In this document: positions 1 through 10,481 of the stretch, piece by piece | Numbering within the stretch: position 1 is the first letter of the stretch | Layout of the letters: every line of letters starts with the position of its first letter | DNA from: Channallabes apus | Taxonomy: Eukaryota; Chordata; Actinopteri; Siluriformes; Clariidae | Assembly: GCA_030522415.1 (NCBI GenBank) | Contig: CM060127.1 | Span: 9,819,207-9,883,206 of the forward strand | Direction: 5' to 3' | Length of the DNA stretch: 64,000 nucleotides | Made by a program: the position numbers and the translations under genes | Notes under the pieces: model-generated | What the model was told of the DNA's origin: nothing | The model's input: the letters and a program-made list of their open reading frames with translations, nothing else | Database searches by the model: none

Positions 1-365
1 GTCATTGTAGGGTTACGATTTGTGTAGGGTTAATGACATGTTTGAAGACAGCTTTTTAAGAAACCCATAGTGGATATTTAATCTTTTAGACTCCCAAAGC
101 ATGACAGGAAATAAATGAGAGAGTGAGAGTAGGAGGGTTGTTTGTTTAAGGCTCAAATCTATTCAGAATGGTCCAAAATAGAGCCACCATTATAAACAGA
201 TCAGGATCAACATCTTCTTACAGGTTTCTCACAAGGTGGCATTGTTGCTCCTCTAGTGTATGACATGTTCATGTCCCTGTACTATTCCATTTATGTCATA
301 TTTCTGACAGATTTTTAACAAATAATAAATTGTCAGTTAGATTTCTACCACAATAACATCCACAA
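1..365. other. Unassigned AT-rich sequence
   Basis: I see no coding frame, terminal repeat or RNA motif that I can support in this stretch. It runs up to an AAT/ATT microsatellite. Confidence 0.5.
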
Positions 366-427
366 TAATAATAATAATAATAATAATAATAATTATTATT
401 ATTATTAGTATTATTAGTATTATTATA
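366..427. repeat. AAT/ATT microsatellite
   Basis: AAT units run into ATT units with two interrupted steps (TAGTATTATT). The switch from AAT to ATT gives weak self-complementarity. Confidence 0.9.
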
Positions 428-499
428 TTTTGTGCCAGGTTGCCACTAATTGGACCCTTGGGCAAGACCCTTTCCTATGCCCATATACCCCAGCCACGT

Positions 500-708
500 A
501 TTGCATGGCATGGCATCCTTAGAGCTATTCCCAGGAAGGAAGAGCATCCAGTGTAAAACCTGTACCAACAATTTCCAATATCAAATAATTCAATGTGGTG
601 ACCCAAAGATAAGGAAACAGCCCAAGGACAAAAACGCAATAAGAAGTACTGTAGAAGAAGAAGAAGAAGAAGAAGATGATGATGATGATGATGATGATGA
701 TGAAAAAG
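500..708 (+). mobile_element. RTE-type LINE 3' end with GAA/GAT tail (candidate)
   Basis: A segment that reads 'ggaagagcatccagtgtaaa' and later 'tgtggtgacccaaag' resembles the short 3' UTR of teleost RTE LINEs. It ends in a run of GAA units (about 652-678) followed by GAT units (about 678-703). Simple 3' tails of this kind are usual for RTE elements. The acidic Glu/Asp and His-rich open frames across it are only the microsatellite read as codons. A fragment of an RTE-type reverse transcriptase lies at the other edge of the window (63,570-64,000), but the two are not linked. Confidence 0.4.
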
Positions 709-885
709 AAGAGGAACTGAATGTCCATTTGCATTCAAATGGAGATTTTCATATTCAAGATTCATGATGCGCTTTAAAGGTCTCATGTTTTGCACTTTTT
801 GAAAAACTACTTAACACAGGCCTCAGCAGTGCCACAAAGTCTGTCTGTTACTCCTCCAGCTGAAATCCCCCCTCAGATGCATTTA

Positions 886-1345
886 TATACACTATATGGA
901 CCATCGTATTTGGCCAAAATTGTTGTGTTTCAATCAGGTGTTTCAATCAGGTCCCCTATCCCCAGTGAAGTACAATCTTAATGCTTCAGCATATCAAGAC
1001 AATCTTGGGCAATGCTATGCTTCAAATTTGTAGTAAAAGTTTAAAGAAGGGCATTTTCTATTCCAACACGACTGTGCCCAAACTAGGGATTGATGAATTC
1101 AGTGTGGAAGAACTTAACTGGCCTGCACAGAGCTCTGACCTCAACCCCATCAAGCGCCTTTGGGATGAACTGGAAGGAAGATTATCAGTGACCTCATACT
1201 GTAAATGCTCTACAAAACAAATGGGCACATATTCCCACAGAAACACTCCAAAATCTTGTGGTCGGCCTTCCAACCCGTCCAAGAAGAATGGAACCTGTTA
1301 TAGCTGCAAAAGGAGGAACACATTACATATTGACGTGTATGTACA
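886..1345 (+). pseudogene. Tc1-like transposase relic (3' part)
   Basis: The segment opens with 'atacactatatggac', the terminal motif of a common teleost Tc1-like family. It then carries the 3' part of a transposase in broken frames. The clearest block is the C-terminal catalytic motif around 1110-1180 (WPAQSSDLNPIKRLW), where the acidic residue after NPI is Lys instead of Glu. The preceding block that should hold the second Asp (usually QHD..P.H) reads as an unrelated run. Both changes and the stops mean it cannot be an active DDE enzyme. The HTH half and a clear right terminus are missing. Confidence 0.7.
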
Positions 1346-2106
1346 GTATTTGAATACTGCTTGTCCATATAATGTACCTCAAACTCCCTCTGTTTTACTC
1401 CTCTGTTTTACAAATATGCATTTCACAGCCCATCAGAGAACTGCAGAGCTGAGAGGGAAGACTTCTTTCCAAAAACTCATCTTTCCAAAAATGACTACAA
1501 AGCAAATTTAGCATGATAGGACCTCTTTAAATTTGCACTGTACTAAAATAAATAAATAAAAAAATGAAACTGACTAGGACTGAACATGTGCCAGGCTTTT
1601 GTTGGTACATCACAGATCCAACCAGAATCCAATATGCAAATAGGTTAAAATCACTTCAAGTCTGGTTCTTGATCAGTATATAATCGTTCATATGATTCTG
1701 TTTTGAGTGACTTTAACAACTGTAGTGAAATTTTTTAATGCATCTGTATATGTTAATTAGTACATATTAGCAATAATGAAAATACATGATAGAACATGAT
1801 ATATACTGTAAGATGTTTTAGTGTAATCATTATCATTTAATTTATTCGGGGTAGTAGTTTACTTCCTATTTAAGACAGATATTTAACACACATTACCTTA
1901 TCAATGCAGAAGCATACATAATTCATAGCATAATTCATATTTCAATAGCTCCTGATGCTGTCAGTATGAAAAGTAAAACAAGGTACAGAAGTCTGAGTGA
2001 TAGTTAAAATGCTTCCACTTTGCATTCTTTTCTAATGTCATACAACATATTTTATTACAAATTATATCATTGTCAACAAACTGAAAAGTAAAAGGTTTGA
2101 AATATT
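1346..2106. other. Unassigned AT-rich sequence
   Basis: This stretch is strongly AT-rich without long frames or recognisable repeats. It is the left flank of the intact Tc1-like element and, if the inversion proposed for this window is real, one of the two breakpoint flanks. Confidence 0.4.
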
Positions 2107-2108
2107 TA

Positions 2109-2326
2109 CAGTGGTGTGAAAAACTATTTGCCCCCCTCCTGATTTCTTATTCTTTTGCATGTTTGTCACACAAATGTTTCTGATCATCAAACACATTTAA
2201 CTATTAGTCAAAGATAACACAAGTAAACACAAAATGCAGTTTTTAAATGAGGGGTTTTATTATTTAGGGAGAAAAAAATCCAAACCTACAAAAACATGTC
2301 CCTGTGTGAAAAAGTAATTGCCCCCT
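2109..2326. repeat. 3' terminal inverted repeat of Tc1 copy 1
   Basis: This is the TIR downstream of the transposase, with the outer repeat at 2109-2135 and the inner repeat near 2303-2326. It is inverted relative to 3514-3731 with scattered mismatches. Confidence 0.9.
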
Positions 2327-2330
2327 GAAT

Positions 2331-3353
2331 CTAATAACTGGTTGGGCCACCCTTAGCAGCAATAACTGCAATCAAGCGTTTGCGATAACTTGCAACGAGT
2401 CTTTTACAGCGCTCTGGAGGAATTTTGGCCCACTCATCTTTGCAGAATTGTTGTAATTCAGCTTTATTTGAGGGTTTTCTAGCATGAACAGCCTTTTTAA
2501 GGTCATACCACAACATCTCAATAGGATTCAGGTCAGGACTTTGACTAGGCCACTCCAAAGTCTTCATTTTGTTTTTCTTCAGCCATTCAGAGGTAGATTT
2601 GCTGGTGTGTTTTGGGTCATTGTCCTGCTGCAGCACCCAAGATCGCTTCAGCTTGAGTTGACGAACAGATGGCCGGACATTCTCCTTCAGGACTTTTTGG
2701 TAGACAGTAGAATTCATGGTTCCATCCATCACAGCAAGCCTTCCAGGTCCTGAAGCAGCAAAACAACCCCAGACCATCACACTACCACCACCATATTTTA
2801 CTGTTGGTATGATGTTCTTTTTCTGAAATGCTGTGTTACTTTTACGCCAGATGTAACGGGACACGCACCTTCCAAAAAGTTCAACTTTTGTCTCGTCGGT
2901 CCACAAGGTATTTTCCCAAAAGTCTTGGCAATCATTGAGATGTTTTTTAGCAAAATTGAGACGAGCCTTAATGTTCTTTTTGCTTAAAAGTGGTTTGCGC
3001 CTTGGAAATCTGCCATGCAGGCCGTTTTTGCCCAGTCTCTTTCTTATGGTGGAGTCGTGAACACTGACCTTAATTGAGGCAAGTGAGGCCTGCAGTTCTT
3101 TAGATGTTGTTCTGGGGTCTTTTGTGGCCTCTCGGATGAGTTGTCTCTGCGCTCTTGGGGTAATTTTGGTCGGCCGGCCACTCCTGGGAAGGTTCACCAC
3201 AGTTCCATGTTTTTGCCATTTGTGGATAATGGCTCTCACTGTGGTTCGCCGGAGTCCCAAAGGTTTAGAAATGGCTTTATAACCTTTACCAGACTGATAG
3301 AGCTCAATTCCTTTTGTTCTCATTTGTTCCTGAATTTCTTTGGATCTTGGCAT
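2331..3353 (-). CDS. Tc1-like transposase, intact
   Basis: This is a 340-aa cut-and-paste transposase that would bind the element's TIRs and act in the nucleus. Residues 1-55 form the first helix-turn-helix (starting MPRSKEIQEQ), and a GRPTKIT-type basic linker and second DNA-binding domain follow at about 60-125. The catalytic triad is visible: Asp in WTDETK, Asp in VLQQDNDPKH, and Glu in SPDLNPIEMLW, with 34 residues between the second Asp and the Glu (DD34E). A glycine-rich YGGGSVMVWG block lies between them, and the protein ends in AAKGGPTSY, the usual Tc1 ending. The length is that of a full family member and there is no stop or frameshift. The ATG chosen is the one before the HTH. Together with intact TIRs this copy could still be competent, but activity is inference. 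Confidence 0.95.
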   Translation of the reverse strand: MPRSKEIQEQMRTKGIELYQSGKGYKAISKPLGLRRTTVRAIIHKWQKHGTVVNLPRSGRPTKITPRAQRQLIREATKDPRTTSKELQASLASIKVSVHDSTIRKRLGKNGLHGRFPRRKPLLSKKNIKARLNFAKKHLNDCQDFWENTLWTDETKVELFGRCVSRYIWRKSNTAFQKKNIIPTVKYGGGSVMVWGCFAASGPGRLAVMDGTMNSTVYQKVLKENVRPSVRQLKLKRSWVLQQDNDPKHTSKSTSEWLKKNKMKTLEWPSQSPDLNPIEMLWYDLKKAVHARKPSNKAELQQFCKDEWAKIPPERCKRLVASYRKRLIAVIAAKGGPTSY

Positions 3354-3513
3354 GATGTCTAGCTTTTGAGGTGCTTTTGGTCTACTTCTCTGTGTCAGGT
3401 AGCTCCTATTTAAGTGATTTCTTGATTGAAACAGGTGTGGCAGTAATCAGGCCTGGGGGTGATGACAGAAATTGAACTCAGATGTGATAAACCACAGTTA
3501 AGTTATTTTTAAC

Positions 3514-3731
3514 AAGGGAGGCAATCACTTTTTCACACAGGGCCATGTAGATTTGGAGGTTTTTTTCTCCCTTAATAACGTAAACCTTCATTTAAAAACT
3601 GCATTTTGTGTTCAATTATGTTATCTTTGACTAATAGTTAACGGTTTTTGATGAGCAGAAACATTTAAGTGTGACAAACATGCAAAAGAATAAGAAATCA
3701 GGAAGGGGGCAAATAGTTTTTCACACCACTG
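3514..3731. repeat. 5' terminal inverted repeat of Tc1 copy 1
   Basis: This TIR lies upstream of the transposase start, with an inner repeat near 3517-3545 and an outer repeat at 3700-3731. Its sequence variants match the left TIR of copy 2 at 51,813, which is also on the 5' side of the transposase there. Confidence 0.9.
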
Positions 3732-3864
3732 TATATCTGATGCAGAAAAGCTAGTTCATACATTCATGACCTCCAGACTGGACTATTGTAATGCATTACA
3801 TTACACATGCGAGCACATCACACCTACCTTATCTTCACTTCACTGGCTCCCCGTGAAATTTCGC

Positions 3865-4221
3865 TGTCACGAACTAACCTGGGATGATCAGAAGACGTAG
3901 CTTTGTTGCGTGAATGGTAAACCCAAACGCGGAAGAACACGAGTAGGCAGGATAATCACGCTGTTTTTTTTAAGGACTCTCATAAAAGGAGAGCAAGGGA
4001 AAGACACAATCTAACCCGCGTCCTATAAACACACACTCAATCAGAAAGTAATACCAAGATAGTGAGTACTCACGGTTTGGTGAACGATTCCGAAACGACA
4101 TCGGGCGAACTCAATGACTGAGCGTTGTACTATCGTTTGTTTACCTCTTTTATACTTCCTGGTTTGACGCCCGCCTTACTTCCGGGTCCTAGTGCCGGGC
4201 GCAGGTTGAGTGTGCATGACA
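3865..4221. mobile_element. Solo LTR with 5-bp target duplication
   Basis: A 357-bp insertion begins TGTCAC and ends TGACA, so its termini are short inverted repeats of the TG..CA type. It is bounded by the direct repeat TTCGC (3860-3864 and 4222-4226). Removing it restores the L2 reading ([16 protein letters not shown]). A diverged relative lies at 62,636-62,955. No internal retroelement genes are present, so it is best read as a solo LTR left by LTR-LTR recombination. The parent family is not identifiable from this alone. Confidence 0.85.
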
Positions 4222-5031
4222 TTCGCATTGATTTTAAAGTACTACTCTTGACATATAAAGCATTAAATGGTCTCGCGCCGCAGTATCTGAGCGAACTGCT
4301 AGTGTCTTACGATCCACCACGCCTACTTCGATCAAAGGATGCAGCTGGGGGCAGAGCTTTTTCGTACAAAGACCCAAAATTATGGAATAGTCTTCCAAAT
4401 AATGTTCGGGACTCAGACACAGTCTCAGTTTTTAAGTCCAGGCTAAAAACCTATTTATTTAATCAAGCATTTTTATAAATAGATTTGTCTTGGGTAAAGG
4501 GGCAGATCTGGGGGACTCATGGTGAACTGGTGAGTATCATGGTGAACTGGTATGTTTATATGCTGTCTTCCTCACTCTCATTGATCACTCAGGTTTGTTG
4601 ACAGTGAGGTGATTGTTTGCTTTAAATCTCAGGGAGCCCTCATGTCTGCATTTCCTTCTGGCTCTCCCCTTTTAGTTATGGTTGGTCCTGCTGGAGTCTC
4701 TGCTTGCGCTCTACAGTAAATATACATTCACATTATACATTATGTGACTGCGACCATACCTTACTGTTATCTCTACTCTTCTGTTCTCCCCTTTTCTGTT
4801 CTCTCTCTCCCCCTCTCTCTCCTCCTTCTCTCCCCCTCTCTCTCTGTCGAGCTACACATGTCGTTCCTGAGCTGCCAGTGATCCAGACTCCCTCTGACCT
4901 CCGGAACTGTCTGAACCATCCTGGTTGGAGATCTCGTCGCATGGATGCCCCGTATGTCTCTTTGGCTGCAGTTGCTTGATAGTTCAAGATTGGAATTTCC
5001 TACCTGAGTCTCTAATAACTACCTGGACTCC

Positions 5032-5405
5032 ATTCATTCATTCATTTTCTATACTGCTTAATCCTGTGTTCAGGGTCGCAGGGGACCTGGAGTCTATTCC
5101 AGGAGACTTCGGGCACTAGGCGGGGTACACCCTGGACAGGGTGCCAATCCATCGCAGGGCACACACACATACACACACTCACACACCCAATCACACACTA
5201 CGGGCAATTTAGGAACGCCAATTAGCCTAACCTGCATATCTTTGGACTGTGGGAGGAAACCGGAGTACCCGGAGGAAACCCACCAGGCACGGGGAGAACA
5301 TGCAAACTCCATGCACACAGAGACGGGAATCGAGCCTGGCCGGGGAATCGAAGCCAGACCCTGGAGGTGCAAGGCGACAGTGCTAACCACTACACCACCG
5401 CGACT
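5032..5405 (-). mobile_element. tRNA-derived SINE (V-SINE-like), full length
   Basis: Read on the minus strand it starts with a Pol III head (GGTGTAGTGGTTAGCACTG as A box, and a 'cttcgattcc'-type B box). A conserved middle follows with 'ggagtttgcatgttctcccc' and 'tttcctccgggtactccgg'. It ends in ATGAATGAATG repeats. It is inserted in the L2 3' UTR. Sister copies lie at 16,600, 21,146, 21,513 and 23,135. Confidence 0.85.
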
Positions 5406-5742
5406 CTGGACTTCATATTAACATCAATTAAAATCAACTGTTCTAGCTGAACTGGCTGCCACCTAACACACAGTATAAATGCAGATAAATTCCTGCTCTC
5501 TGTTTCACACAAATAAGGATGGGTTCCCTGTTGAGTCTGGTTCCTCTCAAGGTTTCTTCCTATTACCATCTCAGGGAGTTTTTCCTTGCCACTGTCACCC
5601 GCGGCTTGCTTGGTTCATGCACACTCACATTGCATACAGACTTAAATAATTATTTTGATTGTGTAAAGCTGCTTTGCAACAATAACAATTGTTAAAAGCG
5701 CTATACAAATAAAATCAAATTGAATTGAATTAATGGCCCTGC

Positions 5743-6195
5743 TACTGTATTCCCGGTTAATCTGCCAAAGTTAGCAAAGCACATTTTTATGTAATTATGT
5801 AGTTTAACAATAAATTTATAATTAAAAATATATATTTTAGGACAAGGAAGTAATCCATTTAGTGGTCCCAAAATAAAATTAAATAGTTAAACAACTGTGA
5901 GACAAATCCTTGTGTTTTTTTCTGTGTTCATGTCATGAGCTTCACAGAGGACTTCAATAACCTGACCTTGAATGGGGTATTTCAACTATGTAATTGCCGG
6001 ATTTAAAACCAGAATATTGTTACACCAGAGGCCATGGGTTTCAGTGACTAAATATATCATGATCTCATCCTTTTAGAAATATAGGGATAAAACAACATTA
6101 CCATTTTCTAAAACAGACACTTTTAAAATTATGCCAGAGATATTCATAAACAGTTTTATGCTTTCTTTGTAAATTATAAAAGTAATAATTTATTG
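5743..6195. other. Unassigned AT-rich sequence
   Basis: No frame, repeat family or RNA gene is recognised between the L2 tail and the LTR-like segment. Confidence 0.4.
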
Positions 6196-6199
6196 AACC

Positions 6200-6830
6200 A
6201 TGCTTGAGACAGTTGTAGCGCGGTCACATAAAGGGGCGGTTAAACAGCAGGGGAAAGAAGAAGGAGCTAATGTTGCTCACCTGCACCAACAAACTGACCC
6301 CTTTCGGTTATTTTCGTCCCCATGGCAACGGTGCTTTGGTTCTGGGGTTAAGCTCACGCGCGCATGCGCAGCTGTGCCGCGAGAGAACCCCGATGACCTA
6401 TCAGGTCACGTGTGCCGGTATAAATCCGGAACCGGCATGACGTTCGACACGGAGAGATGAGTCAGCGCGCTGCAGTAGTTTTGAGAGAGAGAGAGAGAGC
6501 CTGTTTGGTCGTCCTTTGGATTACCTTGCCGGATTGCCATTCAGTACCCTTCTCATACCGTTTCTTCGTTCTCCCAGATTTACCATCATTTCTTGGTGAG
6601 AACGAACCATCTCTCCTGTATACCATCCCATTCATTCAATAGCACGGACATTCATACATACGCACTCACAAACTCGCACACACTACTGACATTGTATATA
6701 TTTGTTTATATTTTGTATATATTATTTTTTCGTTGCACTTCATTTGTTTGTTTGTCTTTTGTAAATAATACACTTTGGTTTGGTTTTGGAAGTTTTGGTT
6801 TGGTTCTGTCTTAAATGACGACAACCTGGA
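6200..6830 (+). promoter_or_regulatory. Promoter-like, possibly solo-LTR segment
   Basis: This stretch is clearly more CpG-rich than its surroundings. It contains in order a CATGGCAAC half X-box (about 6319), an NRF1-type GCGCATGCGC (about 6361), a CACGTG E-box (about 6407) and a TATAAAT box (6420). A GA run and a T-rich region with 'taaataataca' near 6762 follow. A TATA box followed some 340 bp later by a polyadenylation-like signal fits an LTR, and the start TGTAGCGC at 6209 would fit TG. I could not find a matching CA end or a target duplication. The 86-aa frame here has no recognisable domain. Confidence 0.35.
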
Positions 6831-7003
6831 CCTTCCTTGTTCATTGCTTTCACAAAATTCTTCATTCTGTAAGATCCAGTTTTATGTGAAGAGGAGGTTA
6901 AAATATATGTTCAGGGTCTACAAGTGGTTCATGCACCATATTTCTCTGTCCTGGAATTAACTTCTTGCAGAGATATATCTTCAGTAATAAAGCAATGACT
7001 TCA

Positions 7004-7196
7004 GTTCCCTTTCAAAAGCTACACTCGATGCTGAGTGAAACTGCTATGGGAACATCTTTCTGTGTTGCCGGTTGTGAAGCATGTGTGTATCAAACACACC
7101 AAATCTTGGCATACATAACCTCGGTCAGGTGACGTCATCTGATGAAGCGCACCAGCAGGTTATAAATAGGAGTGAACTGGAAACATTCCTCAGATC
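7004..7196. repeat. DIRS left inverted terminal repeat
   Basis: The repeat starts GTTCCCTTTCAAAAGC and runs to 'acattcctcagatc'. It is the reverse complement of the right terminal region beginning at 11,953, with mismatches. It includes a TTATAAATA promoter-like motif at about 7160. Confidence 0.85.
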
Positions 7197-7275
7197 TTTT
7201 TGTCTTCATGACCACATTGTGTTTGCATGTGTTGTATGCACAAGCCAAAAACAAAAGTATTAACTCACCGATAAG

Positions 7276-8495
7276 ATGGCTGAGTTTCGTGCTAGGTGTG
7301 TTCCTCTGTGTGAGAGTCTTCTCCCGGAGGGCGATCTCCACGAATACTGCTTCCAGTGTTTGGGTGAAAATGACGCTCTCCTTGGGCTTCAAGGAGACTG
7401 TGAGCACTGTGACCTCCTCTCCATAAAAGCACTTTGTGCGCACCTCGCTTTCTTTAGAGAAAAACCGCGAGCCGCAGCGCATTCTTGGGGCTCACATGCA
7501 GATCTGGAAGAGGCGCACGAGACGGAGTCCTCTCTTTTCTCTTGACCTCTCACTGGATTGGGAAGTTTCTCCGTCCATTTCACAAGCACGCCCCGGCGCT
7601 TCTTGTGAATGTACAGGAGAGACTCCCTCCCCTGCTTCTGCAGAAATGGAAATAGCCTCCTCAGAATGCTCCTCTATTCAAGACAGAGAGTTTGAGGAGC
7701 TCATTGAAATTTTAACACGTGCAGTCGAGCGGCTGCATATTGACTGGCCGCAGCAGCAAGTTTTTCCAAAGCACTCAAAATTAGATGACAGATTCCTGTC
7801 GGGTGGCCGGGGGGTGGAGCCTCAACGGCGCTCTCTCCCCTTCTTTAATGATCTCCATAGTGCGCTCTTGGAGCAAGCCCTTCCCGTGTTTTCGTACCAT
7901 CGACTTTGATTTATTTGAATATCGTTGATGCGAAAGCACGGGTTATACGATAGAAGAGATAGAGATAGAAGAGATGTTTGCGGGCTATCTCTCTCCTGGG
8001 ACATCATCCTCCCTGGAAAAAAGCCAACACTTCAACACTTCATGCAGACTCTCATCTGCCCTGGTGGGAAAAGCCTTTCAGGCAGCAGGTCAGACTGGTG
8101 CTTCACTGCACACCATGGCAGTCTTGCAGGCATTCTAGGCTGATCTGCTAAATGATTTGAGCACTGGCGGCAATGTGGGTGATACGGCGTTTCTTGAATT
8201 ACGCCGAGCTACAGACATGTCTCTTCGCGCAACCAAGTAGACGGCCAATGCTATTGGCCATTCTATGGCTGCACTGGTATCCACGGAGAGGCACCTGTGG
8301 TTAAACCTTACGAGCACCAAGGATAAGGATTGTGCGTTCCTCCTTGATGGCCCTATCTCGCCCTCTGGCCTGTTCTGCGACGCCGTTAATTCCGTCGCCA
8401 CCAGGTTTAGGGAGGCGAGATTATATGAACAGGCCTTCGGAAAATTCCTCCCCCACTGTGCTCAAGAATCGGGACTGTCGGCCACCCAGTCTTGA
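7276..8495 (+). pseudogene. DIRS gag-like gene, frameshifted
   Basis: The start MAEFRARCVPLC is followed by a cysteine-rich block (C..C, H..C..CLG, C..C) at residues 8-60, typical of DIRS Gag N-termini. The first frame stops at 7543. Coding continues in another frame to 7907, with an acidic stretch (SSIQDREFEELIEI) that is also conserved in the second DIRS copy at 61.7 kb. Further on, the block SMAALVSTERHLWLNL and FLLDGPISPSGLF (8263-8380) matches the C-terminal part of DIRS Gag in sense. At least two frame changes and one stop break it. The protein would form the virus-like particle that carries the RNA. Confidence 0.7.
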
Positions 8496-8769
8496 CCAGG
8501 TCAAACTCTCACCAGGCGAAAGGCACAGAAGGAGAGCGTTAGCAGCAGCACACCCCCTCCTAGAGACTGGGGTATGGCCTGCTGCCCTTCGTGAACCACC
8601 TCAAAGAGATTGGACCAGCGCTCTGTAGTATTCATTGAGATGAAGCCCTGAGGCTCACGCGCCCAGGACCGTGGGGGTGGCTCAATTTCCTTTAAGAGTA
8701 AAGGGCTCTCCCTAGCACCCTGGTCATGCTCCGCCACCACTGGTGTTTCGGGCAACACCGGTCTCCAAC

Positions 8770-10330
8770 ATGAGGTTAGCTCTTTCCTCCCGGAGCTCAG
8801 GACGCTGAATTGCTACCCCTCCCGCCCAGCTACCATAAGTGCTAAGACTTATGCCCCTTTTGGAGAAACTGACAGTGTGGAAGCTACTGCCAGGTATATC
8901 TCCTGGGTATTAAGGACTGTAGAAAAGGGCTACAGAATCCAGTTCGCACATCGCCCTCTGCGCTTCAACGGCATGGTCTCCACTTCCGTGAAACCGGAAA
9001 GGGCGCATCTGCTCACTCTCGAATTGCAGATGTTTCTGGGAAAGGGGCCATAGAACATGTTCCCATACCAGACAGAGAGTCAGGCTACTACAGCTGGAAT
9101 TTCTTGTTTCCCAAGAGAGACGGGGGGCTGTGCCCAATTTTAGATCTTCACGAGCTGAACCGCTATCTCAAGAAGTACAGTTTCAAAATGTTGACTGTCG
9201 AAATCATTGTTTCACAAATCCAACCAAGTGATTGCTTTGTGACAATAGATCTAAAGGACGCATATTTTCACATACAAATTTTGCCACAACACAGGAAGTT
9301 CCTGACGTTTGCTTTCGGGGCGAAGGGTTCCAGTATCGTGATCTTCCATTTGGTCTAGCTCTTTCACCCCGCACATATAACTCCGGGGCATCCGCATTGT
9401 GAACCACATATGCGACGACTGATGGCTGATTCTGGCCCAATCTCACGAGCTAGCGCTTCGACATCGGGATGTCGTCCTACCTCATCTCCATTCCTTAATA
9501 TTGAGACTCAAAGCCATGAAAAGCATTCTCTTTCCGGTTCAGAGGACGACGTACTTGGGTGTCCATGGGATTCGATCACTATGCGGGCACAACTGTCTCC
9601 CGCTCGTGTCGAGTCTATTCTCAACACCCTAAAGGAAATCAAGCTAGACCAGAGAGTGTCTGTTCATCACTTTCAAAGATCTCTAGGCCTCATGGCAACT
9701 GTGTCCACGGTGATACCTTTGGGCCTCCTGCACATGAGAGCATTTTAGTTGTGGCTGAGAGACAGGGGATTTCACTCAAGGGCCAATTCCCAAAGGCAAA
9801 TAAGGGTTACACGCCAGGGGTTTCGTACTCTTTCTATGTGGTTCAGACCCCGGTTTCTGACTTTCGGTCCCACTGTAGGTCCGTCTTGTCGTTGCAAAAT
9901 GTTAACGACTGACGCTTCCCTTATGGGCTGGGGCACGGTCTAGGATGGGCGTCCAGCCCAAGGGAGCTGGAGAGGCCATCTTCTCGCATGGCACAAAAAT
10001 TACCTCGAATTGATGGCTCTATTTTTGGCCCTGAAGCACTTCCTCCAGCAGCTGAGAGACTACCATGTCCTAGTGCGGGTGGACAATACTACGGTGGTCT
10101 CATACATAAATCGCCAGGGCGGACTGCGCTTGCGCCGCTTGAACAAGCTAGCGCACCAGGTTCTGCTTTGAGCACAAGACATGTTCCTGTCCCTCAGGGC
10201 GATTTACATTCTCAGGCATATGAATGTGGGAGCAGGCTTGCTATCCAGACAAGCTGTCACACACGGGGTATGGAAACTCCACCCCGAAGTAGTCAGCCAA
10301 ATCTGGGAATGATTTTATGTAGCAGAGGTG
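8770..10330 (+). pseudogene. DIRS reverse transcriptase / RNase H, broken
   Basis: RT motifs are readable in several frames: ILDLHELNRYLKK at 9139, VTIDLKDAYFHIQILPQHRKFL at 9238 with the first catalytic Asp, and a decayed active-site box (CDD followed by a stop and WLI) near 9414. The RNase H region from about 9900 has TTDASL and, out of frame, VDNTTVVSYINRQGG (about 10,080). The spread over all three frames and the stop next to the YxDD-like box mean it is not functional. Confidence 0.75.
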
Positions 10331-10481
10331 TCCCCTCCACTACTCTCTGACTCCCCCAGGTCCCCTGGGTCTGGATGCGATGGCCCATACGTGGCCCAAT
10401 TTACGACTTTACGAGTTTCCTCCGATAGCTCTGCTCCCAGAAGTTCTGGCGAGGGTCTGTTGACAAGGTTTGCACCTCTGA

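Larger units (their letters stand above)
2109..3731 (-). mobile_element. Complete Tc1-like (DD34E) transposon, copy 1
   Basis: The element starts and ends with inverted copies of 'cagtggtgtgaaaaactatt' and is flanked on both sides by TA (2107-2108 and 3732-3733), the target duplication of Tc1/mariner elements. The terminal inverted repeats are about 215-220 bp long. Each has an outer and an inner copy of a 'gtgtgaaaaa..attgcccc' motif, which is the IR/DR arrangement known from Sleeping Beauty-type elements. The only gene is an intact transposase on the minus strand. The right flank is an L2 LINE; the left flank is unrelated AT-rich DNA. A second copy with an internal deletion lies at 51,813-53,059 in the opposite orientation. 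Confidence 0.95.
3732..5742 (+). pseudogene. L2-type LINE, 3' portion, with two insertions
   Basis: The left end encodes the thumb part of an L2 reverse transcriptase ([19 protein letters not shown]). It begins exactly at the TA where the Tc1-like element sits. A deletion follows near 3800. The frame resumes after the solo LTR (4222 on: [19 protein letters not shown] and GGRAFSYKDPKLWNSLP) and stops at 4476. A 3' UTR follows, interrupted by a SINE at 5032-5405. It ends with 'aaagcgctatacaaataaa' and a TTGAA-type tail, as in the full-length L2 at 43,828-49,030. The 5' part of the element is not here; a matching 5' part lies at 53,060-53,656 on the minus strand. The C-terminal block differs from that L2 copy, so this may be another subfamily or a mosaic. 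Confidence 0.8.

Noticed and set aside
450..795. Acidic Glu/Asp-rich and His-rich open frames on both strands
   Set aside because: They are translations of the GAA/GAT microsatellite and its complement.
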